DNA of 64,000 nucleotides. Origin: Rhizobium sp. CF122. GTDB lineage: Bacteria; Pseudomonadota; Alphaproteobacteria; Rhizobiales; Rhizobiaceae. This document shows, one piece after another, positions 9,406 to 17,767 of the stretch (position 1 is the stretch's first letter; each line of letters starts with the position of its first letter). Where the stretch lies: the NCBI RefSeq assembly GCF_000282035.1, contig NZ_AKKA01000071.1, positions 186,001 to 250,000 on the forward strand, given 5' to 3'. The translations under genes and the position numbers were made by a program. Under the pieces are notes generated by a model. That model was not told the origin of the DNA, did no database searches, and saw nothing but the letters and a program-made list of their open reading frames with translations.

Positions 9406-11337
9406 ATGACTTTCCGATTTGGCATCGGCCCCCGCCTTTATGCAGCTTTCGGTTTCCTGCTGCTGCTCATGATTGGCTTGACGCTCTTTTCCATTTCAAA
9501 GATGAACTATGTCGACCACGATCTCGTGCAGATCAACGAGGTCAACAGCGTCAAGCAGCGCTTTGCCATCAATTTCCGGGGCAGCGTTCATGACCGGGCA
9601 ATTGCCATTCGCGATGTCGTTTTGCGCGATGAGCCTGCCGGCCGTCAGACCGCGATCGATCTCATTGCAAAGCTTGCCGCGACTTATGCGGAAAACGAGC
9701 AGAAGATGAATGCGATGATCTCGATGCCGGGCGCTGCCACTGAGCCCGAGAAGGCGATCGTTGCGGAGATTGCCGACGTTCAGTCGAAAACCAATCCGGT
9801 TGTCGCAGATATCATCGCGCGCCAGATGGCGAATGACCCGGTGCAAGCCAAGAAGATGCTAATCGAGCAGGCAACGCCTCTCTTCGTCAACTGGCTCAAG
9901 GCCATCAACAAGTTCATCGACTATCAGGAAAACTTGAACAAGTCAGTCGGCAGTGGCGTCAGCGTCGTCGTTGCGGGCTTCCAGACGCTGGCACTGGGGT
10001 CGTTGGGAGGCGCTGTGCTTATGGCTATTGCCGCTGCGTTCCTCGCGACCCGCTCGATCACTTTGCCGATGGCCAAGCTGCAGATCGCCCTGCAGCGGAT
10101 GGCACAGGGCAACAACGAAAGCACCAGCGATATCGAGGCCCGCAGTGACGAGGTCGGCGATTTGGCGAAGGCCGTTGGCGCCGTGCGCGAGGCCGTGACC
10201 TCGCAGGCTGAGGCGCGCGCCGCAGCCGACGCCCGGCGCACCGCTGATGAGAACGCGCGGCTCGAAGCAACCGCGGCGGAACGCGAGGCGCTATCGGCGC
10301 AGACGAACGATGCTGTTCAACAGCTCGGCCAAGCACTTGAAGAAATGGCCGCCGGCAATCTCGATATCCGTCTCGACAAGCCGTTCGCTGCATCTCTCGA
10401 TACGCTGCGCCTTAACTTCAACAACTCGGTCGAGAAGCTTCAATCGGCGTTGAAGACGATCGGCGATAACGCTTTGTCGATCGATGCCGGTGCCCGCGAG
10501 ATCAGCGAAGCTTCGAATGATCTGGCAAAGCGCACCGAACAGCAGGCCGCATCAATTGAACAGACTGCCGCAGCGCTCGATGAAATTTCGACGACGGTCA
10601 ATGACTCGACCCGTCGCGCCGAAGAGGCCGGCAACCTTGTTGCACGAACACGCACAAATGCCGAGCGCTCGGGCGAAGTCGTGAAGCGTGCGGTTGCCGC
10701 GATGAGCCAGATCGAAGGTTCCTCGAACGAGATCAACAATATCATCAGCGTCATTGATGACATTGCATTCCAGACCAACCTGCTGGCACTAAACGCCGGC
10801 GTCGAGGCTGCACGGGCCGGCGAGGCGGGCAAAGGCTTTGCAGTCGTCGCTCAGGAAGTTCGCGAACTTGCTCAACGCTCCGCCCATGCAGCGAAGGAAA
10901 TCAAGCAACTGATCAGCAATTCCGGTGATCAAGTGCGTTCCGGCGTGACCCTGGTCGGCGAGACTGGTACGGCGCTGACGGAGATCGTCAGCGAAGTGCA
11001 GGAAATCAACCGCCACGTGAGCTCAATCGTCGAGGCTGCGAAGGAACAGTCTACGGCGCTCAAAGAAATCAACGCCGCGGTCAATTCACTCGATCAATCC
11101 ACGCAGAAGAATGCGGCGATGGTCGAAGAGACATCCGCAGCCAGCCACAAGCTGGCTGACGAAGCGGGTTCGCTGACAAGCCAGCTGTCAAAATTCCGCT
11201 TTCAGGGCTCTGCCGGGACGACGCAATCTGCCCATGCACTGCGACTGCCACAGAGAAACGCTCCAGCGGCAATGGTACGCAAGGTCTCGACAGCTTTTGC
11301 TGGCGGTGCGGCGGCTGAAGATTGGCGCGAATTCTGA
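9406..11337 (+). CDS. Methyl-accepting chemotaxis protein
   Basis: A 643-residue chemoreceptor. After a short cytoplasmic tail comes the first membrane helix (about 13-32, [16 protein letters not shown]), then a periplasmic helical domain of four-helix-bundle type to about 185, the second helix (about 195-215), a HAMP domain, and a second HAMP-like segment ([12 protein letters not shown]). The signalling tip reads [33 protein letters not shown] in outline, followed by a long coiled coil. The protein ends DWREF, which fits the C-terminal xWxxF pentapeptide that tethers CheR/CheB. The start at 9406 is chosen because GGAGG lies 8 bases before it; an ATG 36 bases upstream lacks this. It stands alone, with a terminator after it. 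The ligand cannot be told. Confidence 0.93.
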   Translation: MTFRFGIGPRLYAAFGFLLLLMIGLTLFSISKMNYVDHDLVQINEVNSVKQRFAINFRGSVHDRAIAIRDVVLRDEPAGRQTAIDLIAKLAATYAENEQKMNAMISMPGAATEPEKAIVAEIADVQSKTNPVVADIIARQMANDPVQAKKMLIEQATPLFVNWLKAINKFIDYQENLNKSVGSGVSVVVAGFQTLALGSLGGAVLMAIAAAFLATRSITLPMAKLQIALQRMAQGNNESTSDIEARSDEVGDLAKAVGAVREAVTSQAEARAAADARRTADENARLEATAAEREALSAQTNDAVQQLGQALEEMAAGNLDIRLDKPFAASLDTLRLNFNNSVEKLQSALKTIGDNALSIDAGAREISEASNDLAKRTEQQAASIEQTAAALDEISTTVNDSTRRAEEAGNLVARTRTNAERSGEVVKRAVAAMSQIEGSSNEINNIISVIDDIAFQTNLLALNAGVEAARAGEAGKGFAVVAQEVRELAQRSAHAAKEIKQLISNSGDQVRSGVTLVGETGTALTEIVSEVQEINRHVSSIVEAAKEQSTALKEINAAVNSLDQSTQKNAAMVEETSAASHKLADEAGSLTSQLSKFRFQGSAGTTQSAHALRLPQRNAPAAMVRKVSTAFAGGAAAEDWREF

Positions 11338-11354
11338 AATAAACGACACGATAC

Positions 11355-11389
11355 AAAGCGCCGCGACCGTCGATGTCGCGGCGCTTTTT
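11355..11389 (+). terminator. Rho-independent terminator after the chemoreceptor gene
   Basis: GCGCCGCGAC (11358-11367) pairs perfectly with GTCGCGGCGC (11375-11384) across a 7-base loop and is followed by TTTTT (11385-11389). It starts 18 bases after the chemoreceptor stop codon. Confidence 0.9.
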
Positions 11390-11669
11390 CGTTCAGATTT
11401 TGGTCATTGGCATTATCTTAGGCTCGGCTGCGAACGCGGCCGTCTTTTCCACGCAGGGAGACCTACTTGGCTGATAATGGCACACCATTGCTTCGATCCT
11501 TGGTCTTCACCGCCGCCTTATTCGCTTCCGCACCGGGCGTGGCATCGTGGATGCGTCGAAAATGATCGCTCTACGTCAATCAAGCACAGCTGGCCGATAC
11601 CTTGGATGGTTTCCGAATGCGGGTCGCAACGGCATCCTCGGGACGGTAGCCCGGCTCGTAGACCCTGGT
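11390..11669. other. Short region with no recognisable gene
   Basis: Between the terminator and the end of the ATPase gene (about 280 bases) both strands were read; only short frames with no familiar motif appear. The gene to the right is read towards this stretch, so its terminator should lie here, but no clear hairpin with a T-run was found. Confidence 0.4.
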
Positions 11670-12836
11670 TCAGTCGGTGTCGTGCAAAAGCGTTCCTGCT
11701 GTCGGAAGAGACATTGCAACGACGTCACCCTTGAGCGGATAGGTTTCCCGACCCGGATAGACAACAATCCGCCTTTCGGGCTGAAGGTCTTCGCACGCAA
11801 GGTAAAATCCTTTTTCGACTTTGGGTGTCAGGCTCCGCTTGACTTCAATGGCCCAGGGACGGCCACCTGGTCGCGTCAGCAGCAGATCGATTTCTGCGCC
11901 TGCCGCGGTTCTATAGAAATGCGCCTGCGTATCGCTTGGAGCGGCTGCAATCAGCGTTTCAATGACAAATCCTTCCCAACTTGCGCCTACCACCGGATGA
12001 CCAAGCAACTGTTCCTCGGTAGCGAGTCCGAGCAGGGTGTGGGTGATGCCGCTGTCGCGAACATAGATGCGGGGCGACTTCACCAAACGTTTGCCGAGGT
12101 TAGCATGCCAAGGTTCAAGCCGACGCACGAGCAAGAGATCGACCAGTAAGTCGAGGTAGGATGCGACGGTTTTGCCGTCAACGCCGAGTGCGCGGGCAAA
12201 ATCGGCTGCATTCAGAACACTGGATTGGCGGTGCGCGAGCATAGTCCAAAAACGCCTGAGCGTTTCGGCTGGAATTCTTGGACCGAGCTGCGGGATATCT
12301 CGTTCCAAATACGTGCGAATGAAATCCTGCCGCCAGCGTTGGCTTGCCATATCGCTAGGGGCCAGGAAGCTATCGGGGAACCCGCCGCGAAGCCATAGTG
12401 CATTGAGATCTGCTTCTGCGATCTCGAGGCCATCGATTGGCTGCATTTCAAGATAGGCTATTCGGCCCGCCAGTGTTTCGCCCGACTGTTTCAACAGTTC
12501 GATGGACGCTGATCCAAGGAGCAGGAACTGACCGGCTCTGCGGCCGGATCGCCGGCCGCGGTCGATAAGACCTCGCAGGTTCTGGAACAGGTTCGGCAAA
12601 CGCTGTACTTCGTCAAGGATGACCAACTTATCGCTGTGCTGGCTTAAATAGAGTTCTGGCTCGCTGAGCTTGGCGCGGTCAGCATCGGACTCCAGGTCCA
12701 AGTAGATCGACGGTCGTGTTTGACTGATGTCGAGCGCCAGCGTTGTCTTGCCCACTTGCCGCGGGCCAATGAGTGCGACGGCAGGCTGAGAGCCGATCAG
12801 GTCGTTCAGTTCACGTTCAATTCTACGCTCAATCAT
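11670..12836 (-). CDS. AAA-family ATPase with C-terminal DUF4143 domain
   Basis: This 388-residue protein has a Walker A motif (GPRQVGKTTLA, about residues 24-34), the YLDLESDADRAKL segment and Walker B (LVILDEVQRLP, about 70-80). It continues into the DUF4143 part, with LWLRGGFPDSFLA and FIRTYLERDIPQLG as landmarks, and a PD-(D/E)XK-like ending (GAEIDLLLTR and AIEVKRS). Family members are common and widely scattered in bacteria and archaea; their function is poorly known. The ATG at 12836 follows AAGG by few bases. A perfect palindrome lies immediately upstream. The gene stands alone next to a dead recombinase gene, consistent with carriage on mobile DNA. Confidence 0.88.
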   Translation of the reverse strand: MIERRIERELNDLIGSQPAVALIGPRQVGKTTLALDISQTRPSIYLDLESDADRAKLSEPELYLSQHSDKLVILDEVQRLPNLFQNLRGLIDRGRRSGRRAGQFLLLGSASIELLKQSGETLAGRIAYLEMQPIDGLEIAEADLNALWLRGGFPDSFLAPSDMASQRWRQDFIRTYLERDIPQLGPRIPAETLRRFWTMLAHRQSSVLNAADFARALGVDGKTVASYLDLLVDLLLVRRLEPWHANLGKRLVKSPRIYVRDSGITHTLLGLATEEQLLGHPVVGASWEGFVIETLIAAAPSDTQAHFYRTAAGAEIDLLLTRPGGRPWAIEVKRSLTPKVEKGFYLACEDLQPERRIVVYPGRETYPLKGDVVAMSLPTAGTLLHDTD

Positions 12837-12845
12837 CCTTGTATT

Positions 12846-12864
12846 TATGGAGCTTTACTCCATA
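12846..12864. promoter_or_regulatory. Perfect palindrome just upstream of the DUF4143 ATPase start
   Basis: TATGGAG (12846-12852) and CTCCATA (12858-12864) form a perfect inverted repeat with a 5-base spacer, ending 9 bases before the ATPase start. It could be an operator or an mRNA hairpin that hides the ribosome site. Confidence 0.5.
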
Positions 12865-13215
12865 TTTGCAAGAAAGGAATGCAAAAATGTTGGTGCAATG
12901 CGGCCTGATTGATTGACTTGCACTGCATCGCTGCATCGCCTCCTGCGGCGGCACCTGCCGTGTGGCTGCCTCGGTCAGATAGCCGGACCGCAACCCATGC
13001 GCCGGGAACTTGTCCGGCTCCAGGTTGGCCTTTCGGCGGCGTGATCGACTGGGGCGTCAGTGGCCGCCGATCGATACTGCCCCATTGATCGATGCGTCGA
13101 AAGACTGGTCCAGCTTCGATTTTCGCTTGAGAGAGCCAGGCCTTCAAAGCGGTGACGGGCCGGCCGATCATCAGCCATTGGATATCGTCATCTGCCTGCG
13201 TTGTCTTGGCGGCCG
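12850..13215 (-). pseudogene. Remnant of a tyrosine site-specific recombinase
   Basis: On the minus strand two pieces in different frames match the C-terminal half of plasmid-type phage integrases. The first (about 13192-13043) reads DDDIQWLMIGRPVTALKAWL, then GPVFRRIDQWG and LTPQSI. The second contains LEPDKFPAHGLRSGYLTEAA (12964-13017), which holds the HxLR catalytic box. After that the sequence departs from the family: the HxxH/W segment and the nucleophilic tyrosine are missing. With a frameshift in the middle, no N-terminal half and no tyrosine, it cannot be active. It lies between the lone ATPase and the complex I cluster and may mark an old integration boundary. Confidence 0.7.
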
Positions 13216-13483
13216 CGGCGGGCGGCACCCCGCCCGCAGCGAAGGTCGGCGCGGCTGCGCATATTCGGGAGCATATTGACCATCAGGCGCAGGCTCGCTC
13301 CGCCAGCCTCTCGCGAGCGGGGCTCGCCACAATCGGATCGGCCCGGTCTTGCTCCACCAATGACAATAATCTTGTGAAAAATCCGAGACTAGGGCACAAT
13401 TTATAAATGCACCTGAAGTGCGCAACTATCTCAAATCCGGCCGTCTCGCGCTGGGTCACAGTTGTCGTGGGAGGGTCGCGTCG
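13216..13483. other. Leader region of the complex I cluster
   Basis: The roughly 270 bases before nuoJ contain an AT-rich stretch (13360-13410, including a TTGTGA and TTTATAAAT) that is the best place for the promoter of the plus-strand cluster. No convincing FixK/FNR-type or sigma-54 site was found by eye. Confidence 0.35.
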
Positions 13484-13984
13484 ATGGGTCAGGGGTTCTT
13501 TCTTCTGTTCGCGACGGTGTCCGTGATTGCGGCCCTGACTGTGGTTATGGCGCGCAGTCCGGTTCACAGCGCATTGGCGTTGATGGCTTGTTTCCTGCAA
13601 ATCTCTGCTATCTTCATCTTGCTCGACGCGCCGTTGCTCGCGGTCATCCAGATCTTCGTCTATGTCGGCGCGATCATGGTCCTGTTCCTGTTCGTGATCA
13701 TGATGATCGATGTGCGCGAAGCGATGTTGCAGCGGTTCTTGCCGGGCGGCAACCTGCCGGCGCTGGTGCTGCTCGTCCTGCTTGGTGTCGAGATGCTCGT
13801 GCTGGTGCTGTGGAGCAAGCGCTTTTCGGTCACCGAGCCCGCCGCTGTGCGCGGTGGCGATGAGATCAGGCAGCTCAGCACGACGCTTTTTGCCGACTAC
13901 CTGCTGCCGTTTGAAGCCGCCTCCGTCATCCTGCTCGCCGCCCTGGTCGGTGCCATCGTGCTGGCGCGGAAGGAGCAGGAGTGA
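13484..13984 (+). CDS. nuoJ: NADH-quinone oxidoreductase subunit J
   Basis: A 166-residue membrane protein with five predicted helices. The family motif is visible in the third helix as [20 protein letters not shown]; this helix carries the bend typical of NuoJ in complex I. NuoJ belongs to the membrane arm and helps link quinone chemistry to proton pumping. The start ATG at 13484 is preceded by GGGAGGG at about 10 bases; an upstream in-frame ATG has no such site. It opens the plus-strand run of complex I genes, whereas in the usual order it comes after H and I. Its stop overlaps the nuoK start by one base. Confidence 0.95.
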   Translation: MGQGFFLLFATVSVIAALTVVMARSPVHSALALMACFLQISAIFILLDAPLLAVIQIFVYVGAIMVLFLFVIMMIDVREAMLQRFLPGGNLPALVLLVLLGVEMLVLVLWSKRFSVTEPAAVRGGDEIRQLSTTLFADYLLPFEAASVILLAALVGAIVLARKEQE

Positions 13985-14286
13985 TGGTTCCGCTCTCCTG
14001 GTATATCTTGCTCGGAGTGGTCCTGTTCGTGATCGGGGCGGCAGGCGTGCTCATCAGGCGCAATATCCTGGTCGTGCTGATGTCGCTGGAGCTTCTGCTC
14101 AACTCGGTCAACATCAATTTCATCGCGTTCGGGCGTTACGACGACGATTTCCGCGGGCAGATCTTCGCGATCTTCGTCATCGCAATCACAGCGGCGGAGG
14201 TTGCCGTCGCCCTCGGTATCCTGGTCGCCCTCGTGAGGAACAAGTCCACCCTCAAGGTCGACGACGTGACCATCATGAAAGGATAG
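13984..14286 (+). CDS. nuoK: NADH-quinone oxidoreductase subunit K
   Basis: A 100-residue protein with three membrane helices, the same length as E. coli NuoK. It begins [20 protein letters not shown]. The two conserved membrane glutamates of the family are visible in [15 protein letters not shown] and [12 protein letters not shown]. These lie on the hydrophilic axis that carries protons through the membrane arm. The ATG shares its A with the nuoJ stop (TGATG), indicating translational coupling; a GTG three bases earlier is a less likely start. Confidence 0.95.
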   Translation: MVPLSWYILLGVVLFVIGAAGVLIRRNILVVLMSLELLLNSVNINFIAFGRYDDDFRGQIFAIFVIAITAAEVAVALGILVALVRNKSTLKVDDVTIMKG

Positions 14287-14290
14287 CGGT

Positions 14291-15754
14291 TTGGACCCGG
14301 TGATATCGATCCGGCCGCTGCTTGCCGTTGCCGTCGCAGGTCTGGCGGCCCTCGCGATTCTCCTCCTGAACAACCGCGAACGACTCCGCGATCTCGTCTC
14401 GCCATTGGCTGCTATCGCCATGTTCGCAATTGTCGCCTCGATGGCGCCGACGGTGCTTTCGGGCGGGACGATCGACTTGCGCCTGTTCGAGATCCTGCCG
14501 GGGATTGACTTGGCTTTCCGGGTCGATGCGCTTGGCATGGTGTTTGCCACCGTTTCTTCGCTGCTGTGGATCGCGGCGGCGATCTATTCCATCGGCTATA
14601 TGCGGCACTTGAACGAACACGCGCAGACCCGCTTCTTCGCCTGCTTTGCCACCAGTCTCGCGGCGGCCGTGGGCGGCGCCTTCGCCGCCAACCTGTTCAC
14701 GCTGGTGATCTTTTACGAGATGCTCAGCCTCGTGACCTATCCGCTCGTTTACCACCACGAGGACGAACAGGCATGGACGGGCAGCCGCAAGTACCTTGTC
14801 TATTTGATGGGCGCCTCGAAAAGCGCGCTTCTCGCCGCGCTGGCGCTGACCTACTCCATTGTGGGGTCGCTCGATTTCAGGGCAGGCGGATTGTTGGCGG
14901 GCGTCAATGCCTCGGCGCCGCTGCTGACGGTCGTCTATTTCTGCTATCTCTTCGGCTTCGCCAAGGCCGCGATAATGCCCATGCACGCCTGGCTGCCGGC
15001 GGCGATGGTGGCGCCGACACCGGTCAGCGCGCTCCTGCATGCGGTGGCCGTGGTCAAGATGGGCGTGTTCTGCGTGCTGCGCGTGGTGTTCCATGTCTTC
15101 GGCACAGGGCTGATGGACAGTCAGCACCTGGGCATCGCCACGGCCTATCTGGTCTCGTTCACGATCCTGATGGCGTCCGTCTACGCCCTGACGCGCGACG
15201 ACCTGAAGGCGAGGCTCGCCTATTCGACGGTCAGCCAGCTCTCTTATATCGTGCTGGGCGCGGTTTTGCTCTCGCCGGTCGCTATGGTCGGCGGAATCAT
15301 CCACATTGCGGCTCACGCCTTCTCCAAAATCACCCTCTTCTTTTGCGCCGGGTCGATCTATTGTGCGTCCGGCAAGCGCAACATCAGCGACATGGCCGGT
15401 ATCGGCCGCAGGCTACCCTGGACGATGGGCGCGTTCTTCGTCGGCTCGCTAAGCATGATCGGGGTGCCGCCGACCGCGGGCTTCGTCAGCAAGTGGTATC
15501 TGACGCTGGGCTCGATGCAGGCGGGGGACGTCGCGTTCCTGATTGTGCTCCTGGTGAGTTCGGTTCTCAACGCCGCCTATTTCCTGCCTGTGACCTATCT
15601 CGCCTTTTTCAAGACGGAGGCCGAGAAAAGCCCCGCAACGGTCCGTGAAATCCCAATGATGACGATCCCGCTGGTGGCAACTGCCATCCTGTCGGTGTCG
15701 ATGGGCATCTTCCCCAACTATTTCCTCGCCCTGGCGGAAGGAGTTGTCAGATGA
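14291..15754 (+). CDS. Antiporter-like proton-pump subunit (MrpD/NuoL-like), first copy
   Basis: A 487-residue protein with about 13-14 membrane helices from the NuoL/NuoM/NuoN/MrpD family. Pump residues are in place: glutamate in TLVIFYEMLSLVTYP, lysine in FGFAKAAIMPMHAWLP, and a lysine in AVAVVKMGVF. It resembles MrpD-type antiporter subunits more than canonical NuoL and lacks the long C-terminal lateral helix. The start is probably the TTG at 14291, seven bases after AAAGGA; a GTG at 14300 is the alternative. Its end overlaps the next gene by four bases. It sits at the NuoL position in the cluster, but a second, longer relative follows. Confidence 0.85.
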   Translation: MDPVISIRPLLAVAVAGLAALAILLLNNRERLRDLVSPLAAIAMFAIVASMAPTVLSGGTIDLRLFEILPGIDLAFRVDALGMVFATVSSLLWIAAAIYSIGYMRHLNEHAQTRFFACFATSLAAAVGGAFAANLFTLVIFYEMLSLVTYPLVYHHEDEQAWTGSRKYLVYLMGASKSALLAALALTYSIVGSLDFRAGGLLAGVNASAPLLTVVYFCYLFGFAKAAIMPMHAWLPAAMVAPTPVSALLHAVAVVKMGVFCVLRVVFHVFGTGLMDSQHLGIATAYLVSFTILMASVYALTRDDLKARLAYSTVSQLSYIVLGAVLLSPVAMVGGIIHIAAHAFSKITLFFCAGSIYCASGKRNISDMAGIGRRLPWTMGAFFVGSLSMIGVPPTAGFVSKWYLTLGSMQAGDVAFLIVLLVSSVLNAAYFLPVTYLAFFKTEAEKSPATVREIPMMTIPLVATAILSVSMGIFPNYFLALAEGVVR

Positions 15755-16005
15755 TCAAGCGCGTGGTCGATTTCTTTGGTGACGAAGAATACGCCAACCA
15801 GCGGCGCCGGCTGTTCTATCTGGTGCTCGTTCTGATCGTCATCGCCGACTTTCTGGTCCCCCGCGAACACGCGGTTTATCTGTGGGACCGCCTGCCGGGC
15901 TGGTCGGCCGTCTATGGCTTCTTATCCTGCGTTCTGCTGATCTTCGTTTCCAAGTTCCTTGGCCATCAGGGCGGACTCATGCGGCGCGAGGACTATTATG
16001 ATTGA
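15751..16005 (+). CDS. Small two-helix membrane protein of the complex I cluster
   Basis: An 84-residue protein with two hydrophobic helices (about residues 21-37, LFYLVLVLIVIADFLVP, and about 53-70, AVYGFLSCVLLIFVSKFLG) and a charged tail ending RREDYYD. From memory, similar small proteins ending in EDYYD occur beside MrpD-like genes in other bacteria; I know no assigned function. It overlaps the preceding pump gene by four bases (ATGA) and the following pump gene by eight, so all three are probably made together. It may be an accessory or assembly subunit of the extra membrane-arm module. Confidence 0.75.
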   Translation: MIKRVVDFFGDEEYANQRRRLFYLVLVLIVIADFLVPREHAVYLWDRLPGWSAVYGFLSCVLLIFVSKFLGHQGGLMRREDYYD

Positions 16006-17758
16006 CTTCGCTCATCCGGCCCTGCTGTTCATTCTTGGCACCCTGCCGATCCCTTTCCTCACCGGATCGATCCGGAAGGTCTATCTGCTGCTGATCCCGG
16101 CGCTGGCGATCCTTGCAGTGGTAACGGTCCAGCCAGGCAGTTATGGAGCGGCGCACTTCCTCGGGCAGGAAATCCTGATCGCCAAGGTCGACAAGCTGAG
16201 CATCGTCTTCGCCACCGTTTTCACCATCATGGCTCTAATCGGAACGGTCTATGCGCTGCACTTGCCTCGTCCCGGCCAGCATGTCGCTGCCTTCGCCTAC
16301 GTCGGCGGCGCGCTCGGCGTGGTGTTCGCCGGCGACTACCTGACGCTCTACCTGTTCTGGGAAACCATGGCCTTTGCTTCTGCCTATCTGGTCTTCGCCA
16401 AGGGCGGTCGACAGGCGATCAATGCCGGGTTCCGGTATATCATGGTCCATGTCACTGGCGGCGTCGTGTTGCTTGGGGGCATCATTCTCCATGGAACCTC
16501 GACAGGATCGCTGCTCTTCGGACCGATCGAGGCGGGGATGGGCGCCGGCGCCTACCTGATCCTTGCCGGGTTCCTTCTTAACGCCGCGGTACCACCCCTC
16601 AACGCCTGGCTGACCGACGCTTACCCAGAGGCGACCGTCACCGGGGCGGTATTCATGAGCGCCTTTACGACCAAGACCGCCGTCTATGTGTTGGCGCGCG
16701 CGTTTCCCGGGACCGAGCTTCTGGTCTGGCTCGGTACCGCGATGGCGCTCTACGGTGTCATCTACGCGGTGCTGGAGAACGACTGCCGGCGGCTCCTGGC
16801 CTATCACATCGTCAGCCAAGTCGGCTACATGGTGGCCGGCATCGGAATCGGGACCGAGATGGCGGTGAACGGTGCCACGAGCCATGCCTTCGCGCATATC
16901 CTCTACAAGGCTCTCCTCTTCATGGGGGCCGGGGCGGTCATCTACGTCACCGGGCAGCGCAAGCTCACCGAGCTTGGCGGGCTCTACAAGAACATGCCGC
17001 TGACGGTGGCGCTCTACATGGTCGGCGCCTTCGCGATCTCGGCCTTTCCATTTTTCTCGGGCTTCGTCACCAAGTCGATGGTGATAGCCGCTGCCGGACA
17101 GGATCATCGCGCGCTGGTGGTACTGGCGTTGACGATGGCCTCGTCGGGGACGTTTCTGCACACCGGGCTCAAGCTCCCGTATTACATGTTTTTTGGCACA
17201 GACCGGAAGCTTCAGGCGCGGGAGCCGCCGCGCAACATGCTGGTTGCGATGGGCATGGCGGCGGTCCTCTGCGTTGCGATCGGCGTATTCCCGCAGCCGC
17301 TTTATGCGCTTCTTCCCTATCAGGTGGACTTCGAACCCTATACGGGCAGTCATGTCACGGAGAGCCTCGGCCTGCTGATGTTCACCGCCTTCGGGTTCGT
17401 GCTGTTCCTCAAGGCCCTCGACCCCGAGAAGACGATCAGCCTCGACACCGACTGGTTCTATCGCAAGGGGGCGCGGCTCTTCATGTGGTTCGCCGAAAAG
17501 CCGCTGGCACGCTACGAGAAGGCGGTGAGCGACGTGTCCGAGACCGCGGCATTGCCCTTCCTATATGGCGCAGCGCGGGCGGGACTGCGGATCGATCTCA
17601 TCGGCGTAGACGCCATCGTGAATGGCGTCGCCCAAACGATCCTGCGCGGCGGCGGGACGCTGCGGCGGCTACAGACGGGTGTCGTTACCCATTACGCGCT
17701 GGCGATGATTGTCGGTGTAATCGTAGCCACCATCGTCTTCGCCGTAGCGTGGCGGTAG
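15998..17758 (+). CDS. Antiporter-like proton-pump subunit with C-terminal lateral-helix-like extension, second copy
   Basis: A 586-residue membrane protein of the NuoL/MrpD family. The first pump glutamate is present (LYLFWETMAFASAYL), and a lysine is present in SAFTTKTAVYVLAR. The lysine expected before the PxHxWLP segment is replaced by asparagine (FLLNAAVPPLNAWLTDAYP), and the histidine there is also asparagine. After the last pump helices comes an extension of over 100 residues with amphipathic character, ending in LRRLQTGVVTHYALAM and a final helix, as in the tail of NuoL. So this copy, not the first, probably supplies the lateral arm. Start: ATG 15998, overlapping the previous gene by eight bases; an upstream ATG would overlap more. 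Confidence 0.85.
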   Translation: MIDFAHPALLFILGTLPIPFLTGSIRKVYLLLIPALAILAVVTVQPGSYGAAHFLGQEILIAKVDKLSIVFATVFTIMALIGTVYALHLPRPGQHVAAFAYVGGALGVVFAGDYLTLYLFWETMAFASAYLVFAKGGRQAINAGFRYIMVHVTGGVVLLGGIILHGTSTGSLLFGPIEAGMGAGAYLILAGFLLNAAVPPLNAWLTDAYPEATVTGAVFMSAFTTKTAVYVLARAFPGTELLVWLGTAMALYGVIYAVLENDCRRLLAYHIVSQVGYMVAGIGIGTEMAVNGATSHAFAHILYKALLFMGAGAVIYVTGQRKLTELGGLYKNMPLTVALYMVGAFAISAFPFFSGFVTKSMVIAAAGQDHRALVVLALTMASSGTFLHTGLKLPYYMFFGTDRKLQAREPPRNMLVAMGMAAVLCVAIGVFPQPLYALLPYQVDFEPYTGSHVTESLGLLMFTAFGFVLFLKALDPEKTISLDTDWFYRKGARLFMWFAEKPLARYEKAVSDVSETAALPFLYGAARAGLRIDLIGVDAIVNGVAQTILRGGGTLRRLQTGVVTHYALAMIVGVIVATIVFAVAWR

Positions 17759-17767
17759 GGGGGATCC

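Noticed and set aside
13360..13410. Possible sigma-54 (-24/-12) promoter before nuoJ (GGGCAC followed by TGC)
   Set aside because: The spacing between the GG and GC elements is 14 bases instead of 10.
16235..17353. Minus-strand open frame opposite the second MrpD-like gene
   Set aside because: Shadow of a pump gene with full family motifs on the plus strand.
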